This document shows positions 5,288 to 7,542 of a DNA stretch of 7,542 nucleotides, in pieces. Origin of the DNA: an uncultured Ruminococcus sp. (GTDB lineage Bacteria; Bacillota; Clostridia; Oscillospirales; Ruminococcaceae); NCBI GenBank assembly GCA_900545125.1, contig UQXS01000121.1, forward strand, positions 1-7,542. The letters run 5' to 3'. Under the pieces are notes generated by a model. It saw only the letters and a list, made by a program, of their open reading frames with translations. It was not told where the DNA came from and made no database searches. A program made the position numbers and the translations under genes. Every line of letters begins with the position of its first letter. Position 1 is the stretch's first letter.

Positions 5288-6028
5288 ATGGCAGTAGCAC
5301 TGATAACCGGCGCATCACAGGGGATAGGCGCCTGTATAGCAAAAAGACTGGCAAAAGACGGATTCGATATAGCTCTCAATCACTATCCCAGCGACGGTGA
5401 TAAGGCAAAGGCAGAAGAAGTTGCCGCAGAGTGTGCGGCTTTCGGAGTTAAAGTTATTTGTTTTGCCGCTGACGTATCTAAAATGGCTGACTGCGAGGCA
5501 ATGGTCAAGGCAATAAAAGAACAGATGGGCAGCATAGACGCTCTGGTGAACAATGCCGGCATTACAAAGGACAAGCTTCTTGCAAGAATGAGCGAGGACG
5601 AATATGACGCCGTTATCGCCGTTAATCAGAAGAGTGTTTTCAATATGCTGAAAAATGTTTGCCCCGTTATGATGAAGCAGAAGCACGGCAGGATCGTTAA
5701 TGTTTCTTCCGTGGCAGGTCTTTACGGAAATCCGGGACAGATCAATTATTCCGCTTCAAAGGCAGCTCTGATAGGCATGACAAAGACTATAGCCAAGGAG
5801 TACGGCAGAAAGAATATTACCTGCAACGCCGTAGCTCCCGGATTTATCCGCACCCCTATGACTGATGTTCTTGCCGAGGATTATAAGGCTAAAATGCTTG
5901 AAGCCGTTGCTATGAGAAGATACGGCGAACCGGAGGAGATCGCATCGGTGGTTTCGTTCCTTGTTTCAGAGGATTCATCTTATGTTACAGGACAGGTTAT
6001 TGAGATCTCCGGCGGACTTTCAATGTGA
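5288..6028 (+). CDS. fabG: 3-oxoacyl-ACP reductase
   Basis: A 246-residue short-chain dehydrogenase that reduces 3-oxoacyl-ACP to 3-hydroxyacyl-ACP, probably with NADPH. The cofactor loop is TGASQGIG (7-14), followed by ADV (61-63) and NNAG (88-91). The catalytic tetrad is Asn113, Ser141, Tyr154 and Lys158 (YSASK at 154-158). PGFIRTPMT (residues around 183-191) and the C-terminal GQVIEISGGLSM are typical of FabG. The loop usually written VNLKG/S here reads VNQKS (112-116), a mild variation. A strong AGGAGG site (5275-5280) is 7 nt before the ATG. The gene follows fabK by 21 nt and precedes fabF by 32 nt, clearly in one operon. Confidence 0.97.
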   Translation: MAVALITGASQGIGACIAKRLAKDGFDIALNHYPSDGDKAKAEEVAAECAAFGVKVICFAADVSKMADCEAMVKAIKEQMGSIDALVNNAGITKDKLLARMSEDEYDAVIAVNQKSVFNMLKNVCPVMMKQKHGRIVNVSSVAGLYGNPGQINYSASKAALIGMTKTIAKEYGRKNITCNAVAPGFIRTPMTDVLAEDYKAKMLEAVAMRRYGEPEEIASVVSFLVSEDSSYVTGQVIEISGGLSM

Positions 6029-6060
6029 TCCCAGTATGATAAAAAAAGAAAGGATATAAT

Positions 6061-7317
6061 ATGAGCAGAAGAGTTGTTATTACAGGTCTCGGAGCAGTTA
6101 CTCCTCTGGGAACAGGTGTTGAAAAATTCTGGGAAGGTATCGTTGAAAACAGAGTCGGTATCTCCCGTATAGATCATTTTGATACAGAGCGCACAGGCAT
6201 CAGAGTATCGGGACTGGTAAGAGATTTTAATGAAGAGGATTACTATGACGTTAAAGGATGCTTTGACAAGAAAGAAGCCAGACGAATGGATACGTTCACA
6301 AAGTATGCTCTTGTTGCCGCTCACGAGGCGCTGACAGATGCTGGTTCGGATTTTGGTGATATTGACCCCTACAGAGCCGGAGTTCTCATCGGCTGCGGTA
6401 TCGGCGGCATCGACCTTACTCTTTCGGAATACGGAAAGTATCTTGAAAAAGGACCCGGAAGAATATCGGTATTTTACGTTCCCATGATGATATCAAATAT
6501 GGCGGCAGGAACTATCGCTATGAAAACAGGCTTCAGAGGAGCTAATTATTCTATTGCATCTGCCTGCGCTTCGGGAACTCATGCCCTGGGCGAGGCGTTC
6601 CGCAAGATCAAGGACGGTTATCTTGACGTATGCATTGCAGGCGGAACAGAAAGCTCGACCACTGAGTTTACCTACGGCGGATTCAATAACATGAAAGCGC
6701 TTACAAGATCTGAAGATCCCGAACGTGCATCTATCCCCTTTGACAAGGAGAGAAATGGTTTTGTCCTTGGCGAGGGCAGCGGTATGCTTATCCTTGAAGA
6801 ATATGAACACGCAAAGGCAAGAGGAGCTAAGATATACTGCGAAATAGCCGGATACGGCGCTACAGATGACGGCTACCATATGACATCTCCTATGCCATCG
6901 GGCGAAGCAGCAGGAATGGGCATGACTCTCGCTATGGAAGAAGCCGGCGTTCAGCCGTCGGATGTTGACTACATCAACGCTCACGGTACTTCGACCGGTC
7001 TTAACGATAAATACGAGACAGCCGCTATAAAACTCGCTTTCGGCGACTATGCAAAAAATGTGAAGATCAACTCCACCAAGTCTATGATAGGTCATCTCCT
7101 CGGTGCGGCAGGAGCTGTTGAGGCTGTCGTCTGTGCAAAATCCATAGAAGAGGGATTTATTCATAAGACGGTCGGATATGAAGTTCCCGATGAGGAATGC
7201 GATCTTGACTACTGCACTGAAGGTAATATCCGGCAGGATGTAAACGTTGCACTGTCTAATTCACTGGGATTCGGCGGTCACAACGGTACGCTCTGCTTCA
7301 AGAAAATTAAGGATTAA
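6061..7317 (+). CDS. fabF: 3-oxoacyl-ACP synthase II
   Basis: A 418-residue elongating condensing enzyme that adds malonyl-ACP-derived two-carbon units to acyl-ACP. The N-terminus RRVVITGLGAVTPLG (3-17) is diagnostic. The nucleophile Cys169 lies in SACASGTH (167-174), His308 in NAHGTSTG (306-313), Lys340 in NSTKSMIGH (337-345) and His345 completes the Cys-His-His set. The C-terminal NSLGFGGHNGTL loop carries the gating phenylalanine found in FabF. Length is normal (about 410-420). HGTSTG departs from the usual HGTSTP by glycine at 313, next to the active histidine. The ribosome binding site AAAGGA (6049-6054) is weaker than those of its neighbours, 6 nt before the ATG. Confidence 0.97.
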   Translation: MSRRVVITGLGAVTPLGTGVEKFWEGIVENRVGISRIDHFDTERTGIRVSGLVRDFNEEDYYDVKGCFDKKEARRMDTFTKYALVAAHEALTDAGSDFGDIDPYRAGVLIGCGIGGIDLTLSEYGKYLEKGPGRISVFYVPMMISNMAAGTIAMKTGFRGANYSIASACASGTHALGEAFRKIKDGYLDVCIAGGTESSTTEFTYGGFNNMKALTRSEDPERASIPFDKERNGFVLGEGSGMLILEEYEHAKARGAKIYCEIAGYGATDDGYHMTSPMPSGEAAGMGMTLAMEEAGVQPSDVDYINAHGTSTGLNDKYETAAIKLAFGDYAKNVKINSTKSMIGHLLGAAGAVEAVVCAKSIEEGFIHKTVGYEVPDEECDLDYCTEGNIRQDVNVALSNSLGFGGHNGTLCFKKIKD

Positions 7318-7329
7318 GGAGACTCTGCA

Positions 7330-7542
7330 ATGGAAAAAATTTACGGTCAGTTTGAACTTGAAACTATAGAAAAGCTGGCAAAGCTTGTTGCTGAAAACGA
7401 GCTTTCCGAGATCACCGTCGAGGACGGAGACAAAAAAATTACCGTCAAGGGAAAGAAATTCACTCCGCCTCCGGCAATGATGCCTTTTGCAGCTCCCGTA
7501 CAGCAGGCTGCGGCTGCTCCCGTTCAGGCAGCCGGTGAAGAT
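7330..7542 (+). CDS. accB: Biotin carboxyl carrier protein of acetyl-CoA carboxylase, 5' part only
   Basis: Seventy-one codons are visible before the right edge. The N-terminus MEKIYGQFELETIEKLAKLV and the segment ELSEITVEDGDKKITVKG (25-42) match the N-terminal domain of AccB. They are followed by an alanine/proline/glutamine-rich linker (residues about 46-69) such as joins this domain to the biotinyl domain. The biotinylation motif (MKM) would lie beyond the window. AccB carries the biotin that shuttles carboxyl groups to acetyl-CoA, making malonyl-CoA for FabD. AAGGAG at 7316-7321 overlaps the fabF stop codon and is 8 nt before the ATG, which supports the start and operon membership. Confidence 0.9.
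   Translation, partial: MEKIYGQFELETIEKLAKLVAENELSEITVEDGDKKITVKGKKFTPPPAMMPFAAPVQQAAAAPVQAAGED

Noticed and set aside
6493..7164. 223-codon minus-strand open frame over fabF
   Set aside because: It is antisense to fabF with low-complexity Ser/Cys/His-rich composition; a shadow of the coding strand.
1..7542. CRISPR arrays, tRNA or rRNA genes, phage or defence genes
   Set aside because: No spaced direct repeats, RNA gene sequence or proteins of such families were seen on either strand.

Overview
The window reads as a chromosomal lipid- and aromatic-biosynthesis locus of a Gram-positive, anaerobic Firmicute, most likely a ruminococcus-like Clostridia member (Oscillospiraceae/Ruminococcaceae). 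That placement is inferred from the FabK-type enoyl reductase inside a fabH-fabK-fabG-fabF-accB cluster, strong AAGGAG ribosome binding sites, and the general character of the proteins. No rRNA or other phylogenetic marker is present, so the genus is not proven.

Layout. Positions 1-2885 hold a tightly packed leftward operon, read from right to left: fabD (malonyl-CoA:ACP transacylase), aroE (shikimate dehydrogenase, start overlapping the fabD stop), aroK (shikimate kinase), and the N-terminal part of an amidohydrolase that runs off the left edge. Positions 2886-3160 are an AT-rich divergent control region with candidate promoters for both directions, a 7-bp inverted repeat and a possible operator. 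Positions 3161-7542 hold a rightward fatty-acid synthesis operon: fabH, a 180-bp palindromic MITE-like element, fabK, fabG, fabF, and the first 71 codons of accB (biotin carboxyl carrier protein), cut by the right edge.

How the genes work together. AccB belongs to acetyl-CoA carboxylase, which makes malonyl-CoA; FabD moves malonyl to acyl carrier protein; FabH starts the chain from an acyl-CoA primer; FabF elongates; FabG reduces the 3-keto group; FabK reduces the enoyl group. The dehydratase (fabZ), the other acetyl-CoA carboxylase subunits and acyl carrier protein are not in the window; the first two would be expected to the right. AroE and AroK catalyse consecutive steps of the shikimate pathway. 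They share a transcript with fabD, which has left its usual place inside the fab operon.

Most noteworthy is the element at 4144-4323. It has perfect 22-bp inverted ends bounded by TTAA on both sides and sits exactly between the fabH stop codon and the fabK ribosome binding site. Removing it with one TTAA copy would leave an ordinary 16-nt operon junction. No gene of unknown type or novel enzymatic system was found. The remaining points of interest are regulatory architecture, gene order and single motif departures.
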